Source: Paenibacillus xylanexedens
GTDB lineage: Bacteria > Bacillota > Bacilli > Paenibacillales > Paenibacillaceae
Length of the DNA stretch: 64,000 nt
Direction of reading: 5' to 3'
Assembly: GCF_017874615.1 (NCBI RefSeq)
Contig: NZ_JAGIKV010000031.1
Coordinates: 1 to 64,000 of the forward strand
In this document: positions 16,421 to 25,785 of the stretch, piece after piece
Numbering within the stretch: position 1 is the stretch's first letter
Layout: the number at the start of each line of letters is the position of its first letter
Made by a program: the position numbers and the translations under genes
Notes under the pieces: generated by a model
What the model saw: the letters and a program-made list of their open reading frames with translations, nothing else
Database searches by the model: none
Told to the model about the DNA's origin: nothing

Positions 16421-17515
16421 ATTTTAGTTAACCATATTGAGAAGTACGGCTGGTCTGCAAAATGGCAGGAACTGTGGCAAGAGACAGGAATGGAAGAGCA
16501 GGAGAAAAAGCCAGCCAGAATTATCGCAGACCATGGACATCTGCAACGTTTGATTACAGAAGAGGGCGAATGCTGGGGAAGAATTTCGGGACGAATGCGT
16601 CATGATAGTCTGGAGACCAGCTTGGTACCAGCGGTTGGAGATTGGGTGGCCATTACAGGTCATGCAGGTGAAGAAGCAATTATTCACAATCTGGTGCCCC
16701 GTCGGAGCAGGGTATCGAGACAGGCGGCAGGTCCGGTGACCAAGGAACAATTAATCGCCGCAAACGTAGATACACTATTAATCGTGGCTGCACTTAATCA
16801 TGATTTCAACCTTAGACGACTGGAAAGGTACGTGATGATGGCTTGGAATGGTGGCGTAAGGCCAGTCATTGTTTTGAGCAAAAGTGATCTGTGCCTGAAT
16901 GTGGAAGAGCAGATCCGAAGTGTAGAGGGAATTGCTCCGGGCGTTGAAGTGTTTGCGATATCCGCTGTGGAGGACCAAGGTAAATCTCTACTAGAAAGAT
17001 ATCTACAACCAGGGTTGACTGTTGCGCTGACGGGTTCTTCTGGTAGTGGTAAGTCTACACTTGTGAACTGGATGATGGGCGAGGACGTACAACTTACCCA
17101 ATCCGTCCGTGAGGGAGACAGCCGTGGAAGGCATACCACAACACATCGGGAAATGTTTGTGCTTCCACAGGGAGCGGTATTGATCGATACTCCGGGAATG
17201 CGTGAGCTTAATCTCTGGGATGAAGGCAATGACGGACTTTCGCATGCGTTTGGAGAAATTGAAGAACTTGCGGCCACGTGCAGATTTATGGATTGCAGTC
17301 ATACACGGGAAGCTGGATGCGCAGTGAAAGAGGCCATACAGGATGGTTCATTGGATGAAAAAAGACTGAATAATTATCTGAAAATGCAGAAGGAATTGCA
17401 ATATCAGCAACGTAAAGAAGAGGTAGCAACGAGAAGGCGAACAGCCTCCAGTAAACCGGCGAGTAGTCGCAAACCCAAGCACTCCCGTAGTGTGAAAGAG
17501 TGGGAGGAAGCCTGA
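16421..17515 (+). CDS. rsgA: Ribosome small-subunit-dependent GTPase RsgA
   Basis: A circularly permuted GTPase that aids 30S subunit maturation. In order: an OB-fold N-terminal domain with GRISGRMRH, G4 LSKSDL near 152, G1 GSSGSGKST near 205, G3 DTPGMRE near 256, and a C-terminal zinc knuckle with C-x5-C-x-H-x5-C spacing (CRFMDCSHTREAGC). The C-terminus is Lys/Arg/Ser-rich. The start is unusual: after GGGAGG the first codon at normal spacing is an ATT (16421); a TTG at 16406 overlaps the ribosome site. Protein homologs begin around KYGW, which fits the ATT. Confidence 0.9.
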   Translation: MLVNHIEKYGWSAKWQELWQETGMEEQEKKPARIIADHGHLQRLITEEGECWGRISGRMRHDSLETSLVPAVGDWVAITGHAGEEAIIHNLVPRRSRVSRQAAGPVTKEQLIAANVDTLLIVAALNHDFNLRRLERYVMMAWNGGVRPVIVLSKSDLCLNVEEQIRSVEGIAPGVEVFAISAVEDQGKSLLERYLQPGLTVALTGSSGSGKSTLVNWMMGEDVQLTQSVREGDSRGRHTTTHREMFVLPQGAVLIDTPGMRELNLWDEGNDGLSHAFGEIEELAATCRFMDCSHTREAGCAVKEAIQDGSLDEKRLNNYLKMQKELQYQQRKEEVATRRRTASSKPASSRKPKHSRSVKEWEEA

Positions 17516-17571
17516 AATCAGGCGGGCATCATCCGCTATCTTGCATAAGATAGGTCAGGAGGGATGTCATT

Positions 17572-17910
17572 ATGCCAGATTACAGGATTATTGTAGATCT
17601 GTCTGACCACATGTTGTATCTTCTGGATGGCAATCAGGTGATTAAGAGCTATCCAGTGGGCATTGGCAAGATGCTCACACAGACTCCAAACGGGGAGTTC
17701 ACTATTATTAACAAACAATCCAATCCAGGTGGGCCATTTGGCGTGTTGTGGATGGGGTTGTCTGCTCCCCATTATGGCATACACGGAACCAATGAGCCTT
17801 GGTCTATTGGCAAATCCGTCTCCCATGGTTGTATACGCATGTACAACTCGGATGTACTGGATCTGTCTTCCAAGGTATCTGTAGGCACTAGGGTAACGAT
17901 CCGGCCGTAG
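17572..17910 (+). CDS. L,D-transpeptidase (YkuD domain)
   Basis: A compact 112-residue YkuD domain. The catalytic block is [20 protein letters not shown] at about residues 73-92, containing the HxGT-type and SHGCIRM motifs with the nucleophile Cys. The N-terminus [20 protein letters not shown] is typical. No signal peptide or LysM domain is visible, so localisation is unclear. Such enzymes make 3-3 cross-links in peptidoglycan. A small terminator hairpin (GGCC-rich) overlaps the stop. Confidence 0.88.
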   Translation: MPDYRIIVDLSDHMLYLLDGNQVIKSYPVGIGKMLTQTPNGEFTIINKQSNPGGPFGVLWMGLSAPHYGIHGTNEPWSIGKSVSHGCIRMYNSDVLDLSSKVSVGTRVTIRP

Positions 17911-17925
17911 GGCCGGATTTTACTT
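17898..17925 (+). terminator. Terminator of the L,D-transpeptidase gene
   Basis: ATCCGGCC pairs with GGCCGGAT and is followed by TTTTA; the left arm lies inside the last codons. Confidence 0.7.
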
Positions 17926-18022
17926 TATAAGAGGTAGTTCAGTGGATGAATTTGGAATTAAAGAAAGAGAACATATAATATGGTAAAGCTACGGCAGTTA
18001 CGAGAGAAAGTGAGTGATAACT

Positions 18023-18559
18023 ATGCTGATCAGGCTGGCGCGTGAAGGGGATGCACAGGGGATAGCCCATGTACATACAGAGAGTTGGAAAACAACGTAT
18101 CGGGGAATTGTGCCTGACGATTTTTTGGATCATTTGACTATAGAATCAAGATTGTCCCAGTGGGAGAAGACCATTCGTTCTGGCGAAAAGGATCAGATCC
18201 TGGTGGTAGCTGAACAGGATCATGGGAACATTGTCGGATTTGCTTGTGGGGGTAAGGAACGTGAAGGCAAATTACCTTATGATGGAGAGTTGTACGCTAT
18301 ATATTTGCTGAATGAAGTGCAACAAACGGGGATAGGTCAGCAACTCGCGACACATGTCGTTCATCATCTGCAGACCCACAATATGAAACGTTTGATCATA
18401 TGGGCTTTGGAGCGTAATTCAGCTTGCCGCTTCTATGAAAAGATGGGAGGCACTCCAGTTCAGACACAGTCCATCCGCATCGGTGGTCAAGATCTGATCG
18501 AAGTTGGATACGGATGGGAAGACTTAAGCCTCTTTGGAGAGAAGAGCCTGCCCGACTGA
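18023..18559 (+). CDS. GNAT family N-acetyltransferase
   Basis: A 178-residue GNAT. It begins IRLAREGDAQGIAHVHTESW, has the acetyl-CoA-binding stretch QQTGIGQQLATHVV near 115 and ends with the usual EKMGG segment. An upstream GTG at 18014 is also in frame. Substrate is unknown; it sits alone between a transpeptidase and an aldehyde dehydrogenase. Confidence 0.85.
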   Translation: MLIRLAREGDAQGIAHVHTESWKTTYRGIVPDDFLDHLTIESRLSQWEKTIRSGEKDQILVVAEQDHGNIVGFACGGKEREGKLPYDGELYAIYLLNEVQQTGIGQQLATHVVHHLQTHNMKRLIIWALERNSACRFYEKMGGTPVQTQSIRIGGQDLIEVGYGWEDLSLFGEKSLPD

Positions 18560-18731
18560 TGAAAGACGTGTAGCTAGCGACAGAATACTGCGGGTTGTAT
18601 GGTTTCATTAAGCTTAAAGAATGGAAGAGCTAATTCAGGTCTGCACGTTTGCGTAATTCTGAACAAGGTTAATGATGTATTACACCGCTATGCAGGTGTG
18701 ACATTTAATCTTGATTAGGAGGCGTATTCAA

Positions 18732-20207
18732 ATGACTTTAATGGACACTGAACATACAACATGGACGAAACAATATATTAATGGCCAATGGGTAGATGGC
18801 TCCGGTGAGAAAACAATGGAGAATATCAACCCTTATACGGGAGAAGTTATTGCCACATGGCGCTCTTCCAATAAGAAAGACATAGATAAGGCTTATGAGT
18901 CAGCTCAGAAAAATTCGATTGAATGGGCGAAGTCTTTGCCCGCTGCGAAAGAAGAGGTATTGCGTAAAGTTTCATCCCTGATGGCGGAGCGCAAAGAGGA
19001 GATCATTCAACTGTTGATCACGGAATCCGGGAGTACCCGAATCAAATCGGAGGCGGAGTTTGCAGCGGCTAAACGCATTGTGGACGAAGCAGCATCTTTT
19101 CCTTATCGCATGAAGGGTGAGATTATTCCGTCCAATACCTCTGGCAAAGAGAACCGTGTGGTTCGTGAGCCTAAGGGAGTGATTGGTGTTATCGGGCCAT
19201 GGAATTTCCCTTTGCATCTATGCCTGCGATCTGTAGCTCCAGCGATTGCTCTTGGTAATGGTGTGGTGATTAAACCAGCATCAGACACTCCAATTACGGC
19301 AGGTTGGCTTATTGCCGATTTGTTTGAACAGGCTGGTCTGCCTGAGGGCGTGCTGAATGTCGTTGCGGGAAGTGGCAGCGAGATCGGGGATTATTTTGTC
19401 GCTCATCCGGTTCCCAAAGTGATTTCATTTACGGGTTCCACAGAAGTTGGACAAGGGATCGGTAAACTGGCGGGTGAACATTTAAAAGAAACGGCACTGG
19501 AACTTGGCGGCAACAACGCGATGGTTGTGCTGGAAGATGCGGACATTGAACGTGCTGCCGAAGCGGCGGTCTTTGGCAAGTTTCTGCATCAGGGACAGAT
19601 CTGCATGGCTCTGAATCGTATCATTGTGCATGCCGATATTTACGACCAATTCGTCGAATCATTTGTTGCCAAAACGAAGAATGTCCAGGCAGGTAATCCG
19701 GCGGATGCCAAAACACTCGTGGGTCCTCTCATTCGGGAAAAAGAGGTAACACGATTGCTCGAGCTTGTAAACAAAGCCAAGGACGAAGGGGCACGGTTAA
19801 TGCTCGGGGGGACCAGTAAAGGCAGCGTGCTGTCTCCTACTGTACTTGCCGATGTTAAACCTGAACAGGATATCGTGCAGCAGGAATTGTTTGGCCCAGT
19901 GGCAGTGATCATGAAGGCTCATGATGAGCAGGAAGCTGTACGTTTGGCGAATGATACTCCTTATGGACTTAGTGGTTCCGTATTCACCAAAGATCTGAAT
20001 CGAGGATATCAGGTTGCCCAGCGCATTGAATCGGGTATGGTGCATGTAAATGATCAGTCTGTGAACGATGAAGCGCATGTGATGTTTGGCGGTGAAAAAG
20101 CTTCAGGGATTGGACGTTTCGGTGGGGATTGGGCCATTGAGAAGTTTACACGTACGCGTTGGATCAGCATTCAGCACCAATATCGGGAATATCCGGGAGT
20201 GAAATAA
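18732..20207 (+). CDS. NAD(P)-dependent aldehyde dehydrogenase
   Basis: A 491-residue aldehyde dehydrogenase oxidising an aldehyde to its acid. Visible are the cofactor motif FTGSTEVGQ near 230, the general-base motif LELGGNN near 256, and the catalytic Cys in GQICMALNR near 290. Length fits the superfamily. TAGGAGG precedes the ATG at 18732; the open frame extends upstream without a ribosome site. It is followed by a terminator near 20290. The close similarity of its layout to benzaldehyde- or vanillin-type enzymes is only a suggestion. Confidence 0.92.
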   Translation: MTLMDTEHTTWTKQYINGQWVDGSGEKTMENINPYTGEVIATWRSSNKKDIDKAYESAQKNSIEWAKSLPAAKEEVLRKVSSLMAERKEEIIQLLITESGSTRIKSEAEFAAAKRIVDEAASFPYRMKGEIIPSNTSGKENRVVREPKGVIGVIGPWNFPLHLCLRSVAPAIALGNGVVIKPASDTPITAGWLIADLFEQAGLPEGVLNVVAGSGSEIGDYFVAHPVPKVISFTGSTEVGQGIGKLAGEHLKETALELGGNNAMVVLEDADIERAAEAAVFGKFLHQGQICMALNRIIVHADIYDQFVESFVAKTKNVQAGNPADAKTLVGPLIREKEVTRLLELVNKAKDEGARLMLGGTSKGSVLSPTVLADVKPEQDIVQQELFGPVAVIMKAHDEQEAVRLANDTPYGLSGSVFTKDLNRGYQVAQRIESGMVHVNDQSVNDEAHVMFGGEKASGIGRFGGDWAIEKFTRTRWISIQHQYREYPGVK

Positions 20208-20284
20208 GTCGAAAAAGAGTGAACTAGCAGGGGCATTTATGAATGATTAGAGTGGGTTATAAAAAGATCGACAAATCATGCGAA

Positions 20285-20318
20285 AGTCCGTTTCCAGCTT
20301 GGTGGGACGGGCTTTTTG
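20285..20318 (+). terminator. Terminator after the aldehyde dehydrogenase
   Basis: AAGTCCGTTTC pairs with GGGACGGGCTT using G:T pairs and is followed by five T. Confidence 0.6.
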
Positions 20319-20395
20319 CACAATATTACACCTCGGAAAAATACGGCTTAATATAAGAGTGGAAAAGCTGTTTGGGGCTGACGCTATCTGGTTAT

Positions 20396-20602
20396 TTATG
20401 GATACACGGAAGAATCGATCCGTAAATCCAATGGCAAAGGGGCTTTAAATTCATGTCCATTGACCGCTTTATTCTGAGGAAACTGAATACCTGTCAGGAA
20501 GAACATACACGTGCCAATTTGGTTCGGCTGTTTGTCATTCGTATTCGTAAAGCCGAGATTGCGGAAGAACATGATGCCGCCTATGTCCTGAGCAAACTGC
20601 AC
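20396..20602 (-). pseudogene. Possible C-terminal gene fragment
   Basis: A 68-codon minus-strand open frame reads like real protein (GGIMFFRNLGFTNTNDKQPN, ending LRIDSSVYP) but has no ribosome site, and a stop lies about 14 codons upstream of its first start codon. It may be the remnant of a larger gene or chance. The surrounding stretch 20208-20727 otherwise holds only terminator hairpins. Confidence 0.22.
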
Positions 20603-20651
20603 TGAGTGATGGCTGATAATAATTGCGATCCGCTGTTAACGTGTATACAAC

Positions 20652-20690
20652 TCAAAAAAGGAAGCTTGTCTGTAACGACAGCTTCCTTTT
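20652..20690 (+). terminator. Hairpin with A- and T-runs
   Basis: AAAAAGGAAGCTTGTC pairs with GACAGCTTCCTTTTT around a short loop. It can work in both directions and lies between the fragment and the minus-strand small gene. Confidence 0.7.
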
Positions 20691-20727
20691 TCATGTCTTG
20701 TAATGAATGTGGCTTGGTCGACTCCTT

Positions 20728-20967
20728 TTAATATAACGATAAAGCAAGGGAGTCGTTTTCACTTCGACTGTGGAGAATGGCTTCTCCATTAACAATCTCA
20801 ATACTAATTAAAGAATGCAGACATTTTTGAATGGCGCGTTTACCGTTGCTAATTTTATGCTCAAGAGCACTGCTGAGCAATCTTAAAGTCTTCTGCATAG
20901 GTTGTTTGTTTTCTTGATTAAAATATACAGGGATTGATTTGTTTTGAAAGGTTATTAGGGTTCTCAC
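20728..20967 (-). CDS. Small hypothetical protein
   Basis: A 79-residue protein, not recognised. The GTG start at 20967 has GAGGTGA seven bases upstream. It is basic in the middle (KISNGKRAIQKCL) and ends SENDSLALSLY. No membrane segment is visible. It is read toward the aldehyde dehydrogenase and is probably monocistronic. Confidence 0.5.
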   Translation of the reverse strand: MRTLITFQNKSIPVYFNQENKQPMQKTLRLLSSALEHKISNGKRAIQKCLHSLISIEIVNGEAILHSRSENDSLALSLY

Positions 20968-21389
20968 TTGAAATCACCTCACGGTTGTTATTTCATACAG
21001 CTAATATTAAATTCCAATGCTTAAAATTACCTTAAAATCAGCTTATGAAAACATAAAGGTGGGTAATGTTTGAAAAGTGTTCACAATTCAATTGTGAGCG
21101 AAGGAATAAAAGTCCTGAAAAACGTAACTTAATTACCATTTAAATGGAACAAAAAACGATAGTTTTCGTATCCTCGCAATATTTAATTGCATAACTGCCA
21201 CGAAAGTTCTGAGTCGAATGTACGATATTTTAATATATACGTGGGTCATATGTAACAAAATTACAGGTGGTACATTGCAAACAGGGTGTTTATGTAAGAA
21301 AATAGGGTTGATATAACGATTCATTCTCTTTTTTTTGATTTAATCTGACATTAGGACAATTTACATATGAGACCATGGGAGGTATTCGG
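20968..21389. other. AT-rich intergenic region ahead of the type VII locus
   Basis: No gene is seen. A perfect palindrome TCACAATT-C-AATTGTGA lies at 21081-21097 and may be an operator. The region must hold the promoter of the secretion locus, but no convincing -35/-10 pair was found. Confidence 0.4.
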
Positions 21390-21710
21390 ATGATTCTAAC
21401 CGTGTATTCCGGCCGCGAGGAAGGAGAATGGTTCGACATCGATGTTCCGGACGAATGTACCATTGAACATTTGAAGACATTACTCGGCGTTCGCATTTTT
21501 GGACAGGCACCGGGAGACGGCATTCAGTACATCCTTGAAGCCAAGTTTCCGGAAGGTCTGTGGTTCTCTCCGCAGAACGCACAGCAGTTAATGGAAACAG
21601 GGCTGCGACAAGGCAGTTGCGTACGTGTCCAGCGGGCTTTTTCAACGACTTCGGAAGAAGCGCCTGTATATGGAAGGCGTTCATTGTTTCAACAGGACAG
21701 CAACGAATAG
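21390..21710 (+). CDS. EsaB/YukD-like ubiquitin-fold protein
   Basis: A 106-residue protein beginning MILTVYSGREEGEWFDIDV, a pattern of the YukD/EsaB ubiquitin-like family that accompanies Firmicute type VII secretion systems. The ATG at 21390 is preceded by GGGAGGT; an ATG at 21375 overlaps that site. The last 35 residues extend beyond the ubiquitin fold and look disordered. It is the first gene of the locus, 54 bp ahead of essC. EsaB is described as a regulator or accessory factor; the exact role is unsettled. Confidence 0.75.
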   Translation: MILTVYSGREEGEWFDIDVPDECTIEHLKTLLGVRIFGQAPGDGIQYILEAKFPEGLWFSPQNAQQLMETGLRQGSCVRVQRAFSTTSEEAPVYGRRSLFQQDSNE

Positions 21711-21764
21711 GGCTTTTGAACGTATACATTCATTATTGAACGAACTAAAGGAGGTCTTTTCTTC

Positions 21765-24700
21765 GTGAATGTGTTATATCAGCGTTCTCCAAGAATGACA
21801 CCGGTTCTCAAGGAAGAGAGACTCGAAATACTCAGGCCTCCAACAGAACCGAGCAAACCCACGTTTTCCATGATATCCATTATTGTGCCGATCATGATGA
21901 CCATGGTTAGCATTGGTTTCTACGTATATATCAATATGACCGGCAAAATGAATAACAGCAATTATATGATGTTTCAGATGATGACGGTCATGATGATGCT
22001 TACTTCTTACACCATTCCATTCTTCGTGTATCTGAGCAACAAGAAATCATATCGCAAAAAATTGGAAGAACGAAAAATAATGTATCTTGCCCAACTGGAT
22101 AAACACCGGGAAGAACTGAAAGAAGCTCAGGCGGAGCAAGTGAAGAGCCTGTACGAAATTCATGGTGATCCGGGTGTGTGTCTTCAAGTGGTGAAGAACC
22201 GAAACAGTTCCTTGTGGGAGCGTTCACCAGAGGATGATGATTTCCTTCAGGTGCGTATTGGTACGGGAGAGATTCCATTCCGCATCAAACTTCAGGTTCC
22301 GCGGATTGATGGTTACGAGAAGGATGAGCTGATTGAAGCGGCCCATGAACTTGCGGCTGAATTCCAGACGGTACCGGATGCTTCCATTACATTGCCTTTG
22401 TTCCAATCGAAGGTTATGGGACTTGTCGGTGATCGGGAGGAAGTGCTTGCTTCCCTGCGAGTCATCATCTCACAACTGACGGTCCGCCATTCCCCGGATG
22501 AACTGAAGCTTGCTGCTTTCTATGAAGAAAAGGACAGCAAGGAATGGGACTGGCTTCGCTGGATGCCCCATATCTGGGATGAAGACCAAGGACAACGCTA
22601 TATGGCCGACAGGCACAGCGGTGCGCATCAATTGGCGGACAGCTTGTTTTCCGTGTTGAACCGGCGTCGTAACAATAAGGAAGACCGCTACAAGAAAAGC
22701 GTACAAACGCCGTGTTACGTTGTGATTCTCTCCGATACGCAATTAATTGAAGAAGAACCGTTGCTTCCGCTGCTGCTGGAATCGGCTCACGAGATTGATG
22801 TATGCACCATCGTACTGGCTAATCGCAAGGAGTCTCTACCGATGCATTGTCAGTTGATTATGGATGCCTCCAAAGGCAAAGGGGTTTATATCAAAAAAAC
22901 GGAAGATGCGGATGTTATTCAACAAACGTACAAGCCTGATGTGATCTCGAAAGAGATGGCAGAGGCGCTTTCCCGTTATATGTCACCGATCCGGTTAAAG
23001 CGGTCATCTGCTTCAGATATCCCGCAAGTGCTTCCGTTATTCGATATGCTGAGCACATCACGCGTGGAAGATCTGGATGTGGTGTCCAGGTGGGGACAGA
23101 CGAGATATCCTGATACGCTGCCCGTACCAATGGGTGTACGCGCTGGCGGCAAAAAAATTGCAATAAACCTGCATGACAAAATTGAACGTCAGGGTCATGG
23201 TCCCCATGGTCTGATTGCAGGTACAACTGGTTCAGGTAAAAGTGAAGTCATCCAGTCCATCGTAGCTTCACTCGCTGCTGAATTCCATCCACATGATCTG
23301 GCCTTCATGCTGATTGACTATAAAGGTGGCGGTATGTCCAATACATTTGTTGATCTGCCTCATGTGGTAGGGACAATCACCAATCTGGATGGGAATCTGA
23401 TCGAGCGGGCGAATATTTCACTTCGTGCCGAACTGGTCAGAAGGCAAAAAATATTAAATGATGCGGGAAACCTCCAGCATATTGATGAATATTACAAGAT
23501 TCTGCGTTCCAGACATGAACAGCCACTTCCACATCTGGTTATTATCATTGACGAGTTTGCTCAATTGAAGCGAGACCAGCCGGAGTTCATGGATGAATTG
23601 ATCAGTATCGCGGCCATTGGCCGGACACTTGGGGTTCATCTAATTTTGGCAACCCAAAAGCCAGCTGGCGTTGTGGACGATAAAATATGGAGTAACTCGC
23701 GCTTCCGGATCTGCCTTCGCGTACAGAGTGAGGGAGATAGCAGGGATATGATCAAGATTCCAAATGCTGCCTGGATTACGAAGCCTGGTCGCGGATATTT
23801 TCAGGTTGGTAGTGATGAAGTGTTTGAAGAAATGCAATTCGCCTGGAGTGGTGCACCTTATAACCAGCAGGAGGATTCAACGACGGTATTGCCTGTTATG
23901 GAAGTGCGCCTGAACGGTAAGCGGGAGCCTCTGTTAACTGGAGAGCGTAGAGCCGTTCTCAAAGGTGAAGATGTTCCGAAACAGCTTCAGGTATTTATTG
24001 ATTATGTTGCGCAGTCTGCAGCGGATGCGGGTATCCGTCGTTTGCCAGGACCATGGTTGCCACCTTTACCAGAGACACTGGAATGGGAAGGTCTTCAGGA
24101 CTGGCAGGAAGAAGAGAATCGGGATCTGCTGCTTGATGGCGGAGCGAGTGGTCTGAAACCACTGGTTGGTTTGCTGGATGATCTTCCGAATCAGCGCCAA
24201 CAACCGCTCGTATTGCCTGTGGACCAAGGACATTTGGTCGTGTACGGCATGCCAGGACTGGGCAAAACAACATTTGTTCAGACCTTGCTTATGTCCCTGG
24301 CGCGTTCCCACAGAACTGAGCCTTGGCATGGTTACATTATCGACATGGGCCGCATGATGAAGGACTTTGCAGCACTACCTCAGATCGGTGGCGTGATGAT
24401 GGCTGAAGAGGAAGATCGGATCAAGCGGTTATTCCGCTATATTCTTAAGCTGTCAGCACAACGTAAAGATATCATCTCGGAGGCGGGGGTTAAAACGATT
24501 TCGGCCTACCGCCGGACAGCTCACGCGGCTGTCCCGCAGGTTGTGGTCGTTATTGATGGTTATCTTTCATTCCGCAATGCCTATCCGGAAGAGAATGAAC
24601 TTCTGGAGACAATCCTGCGTGAAGGCGGAAGTCTGGGTATCACCTTTGTGCTCACCGCCAATCGGGTAACAGATGTATTTGAAAAATTCAGAAGTAATAT

Positions 24701-25769
24701 TCCCAATGCGGTTTCATTTGAGTTATCCGATCCAAGCGATTATTATTATGCCGTGGGAAGACCATCCAAGGCCCCAAGCCAACTTCCGCCAGGAAGAGGT
24801 CTGGTCAAAGGGCAAGTGCCTCCGTTAATGTTCCAGGCGGCATTACCTTCATCCGGGGCAGATGAGGGCAAGCGTTCATCGGCACTGCGCCGTACGATTG
24901 CTGAGATTCGCCAAGGCTGGACAGGGGAAGAAGCTCCGCAGATTGCTCCACTTCCGGAAGAGATCAAACTCAAGGATCTGCTCATTCGGACAGGATCATA
25001 TGGTCAGGCTTGGGATACATCGTCTGTAACTGTACCTGTGGGACTGCTTACGGATGATCTGGAACCATTCGAGCTTAATCTGCGTGAAGGTCCGCATTTC
25101 ATGGTAACGAGTCCGATGGAAGGCGGAAAAACGACATTTTTATTGACATGGATGTTATCACTGGCTTATCATGCTTCTCCGGAAGCTGTGCAAATATACA
25201 CAGTAGATATGCGTTATGGCTCAGGTGGGCTGGGGGAAATCAGCAGTTTGCCCCATGTCCGTGGACATGTATCGCGAGAAGAACAGCTTGCACCTGTGAT
25301 TCAACAGTTGTACGATGAAGTTCTGAAAAGAGGCGAGATTTCCGGTGGACCGGAACTTGTGCTCGTCATCGACGATGCGGACACCTTGTCCAAGCAGCTA
25401 AACGATTTTAATGTAAAAGATCAATTGGGAGCGATTGTTCGTCAAGGAAGGGATCGCGGTGTACACGTGATTCTATCCGGAGTTCCGGCAGACTTCCCAA
25501 CCTTTGGTTCTGACTGGGTAACGGATGTGAAGGCTTCCCAGAGTGGAATGCTGTTCGGGACTTTAGACCCTAACGATCTCTCGTTCTTCCGTATACCTTA
25601 TTCCGAATCTGGAGGTAGTTCAGGTGGGCTGAAGGTACTGCCTCCGGGTCAAGGTTATTATGTAAAACGTAAATATTCCAGGGTTAAAGGTGCAGTTCCA
25701 TGTGATGACAGCTGGAAAATGACCGATTGGATTTCTGAAATTCGTGACCGATGGCATGTTGTAGTTTGA
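21765..25769 (+). CDS. essC: Type VII secretion ATPase EssC/YukB
   Basis: A 1334-residue FtsK/SpoIIIE-family motor that drives export of WXG100 substrates across the membrane. Two membrane helices lie at about residues 36-55 and 65-90. Three P-loop domains follow: GTTGSGKSE near 484, GMPGLGKTT near 827 and a degenerate SPMEGGKTT near 1116. The N-terminal FHA pair found in Staphylococcus EssC is missing, so the protein is shorter and closer in layout to EccC. GTG start with AAAGGAGG upstream. It is the core of the locus. Confidence 0.93.
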   Translation: MNVLYQRSPRMTPVLKEERLEILRPPTEPSKPTFSMISIIVPIMMTMVSIGFYVYINMTGKMNNSNYMMFQMMTVMMMLTSYTIPFFVYLSNKKSYRKKLEERKIMYLAQLDKHREELKEAQAEQVKSLYEIHGDPGVCLQVVKNRNSSLWERSPEDDDFLQVRIGTGEIPFRIKLQVPRIDGYEKDELIEAAHELAAEFQTVPDASITLPLFQSKVMGLVGDREEVLASLRVIISQLTVRHSPDELKLAAFYEEKDSKEWDWLRWMPHIWDEDQGQRYMADRHSGAHQLADSLFSVLNRRRNNKEDRYKKSVQTPCYVVILSDTQLIEEEPLLPLLLESAHEIDVCTIVLANRKESLPMHCQLIMDASKGKGVYIKKTEDADVIQQTYKPDVISKEMAEALSRYMSPIRLKRSSASDIPQVLPLFDMLSTSRVEDLDVVSRWGQTRYPDTLPVPMGVRAGGKKIAINLHDKIERQGHGPHGLIAGTTGSGKSEVIQSIVASLAAEFHPHDLAFMLIDYKGGGMSNTFVDLPHVVGTITNLDGNLIERANISLRAELVRRQKILNDAGNLQHIDEYYKILRSRHEQPLPHLVIIIDEFAQLKRDQPEFMDELISIAAIGRTLGVHLILATQKPAGVVDDKIWSNSRFRICLRVQSEGDSRDMIKIPNAAWITKPGRGYFQVGSDEVFEEMQFAWSGAPYNQQEDSTTVLPVMEVRLNGKREPLLTGERRAVLKGEDVPKQLQVFIDYVAQSAADAGIRRLPGPWLPPLPETLEWEGLQDWQEEENRDLLLDGGASGLKPLVGLLDDLPNQRQQPLVLPVDQGHLVVYGMPGLGKTTFVQTLLMSLARSHRTEPWHGYIIDMGRMMKDFAALPQIGGVMMAEEEDRIKRLFRYILKLSAQRKDIISEAGVKTISAYRRTAHAAVPQVVVVIDGYLSFRNAYPEENELLETILREGGSLGITFVLTANRVTDVFEKFRSNIPNAVSFELSDPSDYYYAVGRPSKAPSQLPPGRGLVKGQVPPLMFQAALPSSGADEGKRSSALRRTIAEIRQGWTGEEAPQIAPLPEEIKLKDLLIRTGSYGQAWDTSSVTVPVGLLTDDLEPFELNLREGPHFMVTSPMEGGKTTFLLTWMLSLAYHASPEAVQIYTVDMRYGSGGLGEISSLPHVRGHVSREEQLAPVIQQLYDEVLKRGEISGGPELVLVIDDADTLSKQLNDFNVKDQLGAIVRQGRDRGVHVILSGVPADFPTFGSDWVTDVKASQSGMLFGTLDPNDLSFFRIPYSESGGSSGGLKVLPPGQGYYVKRKYSRVKGAVPCDDSWKMTDWISEIRDRWHVVV

Positions 25770-25785
25770 GGGGAGGTGGCTCATA

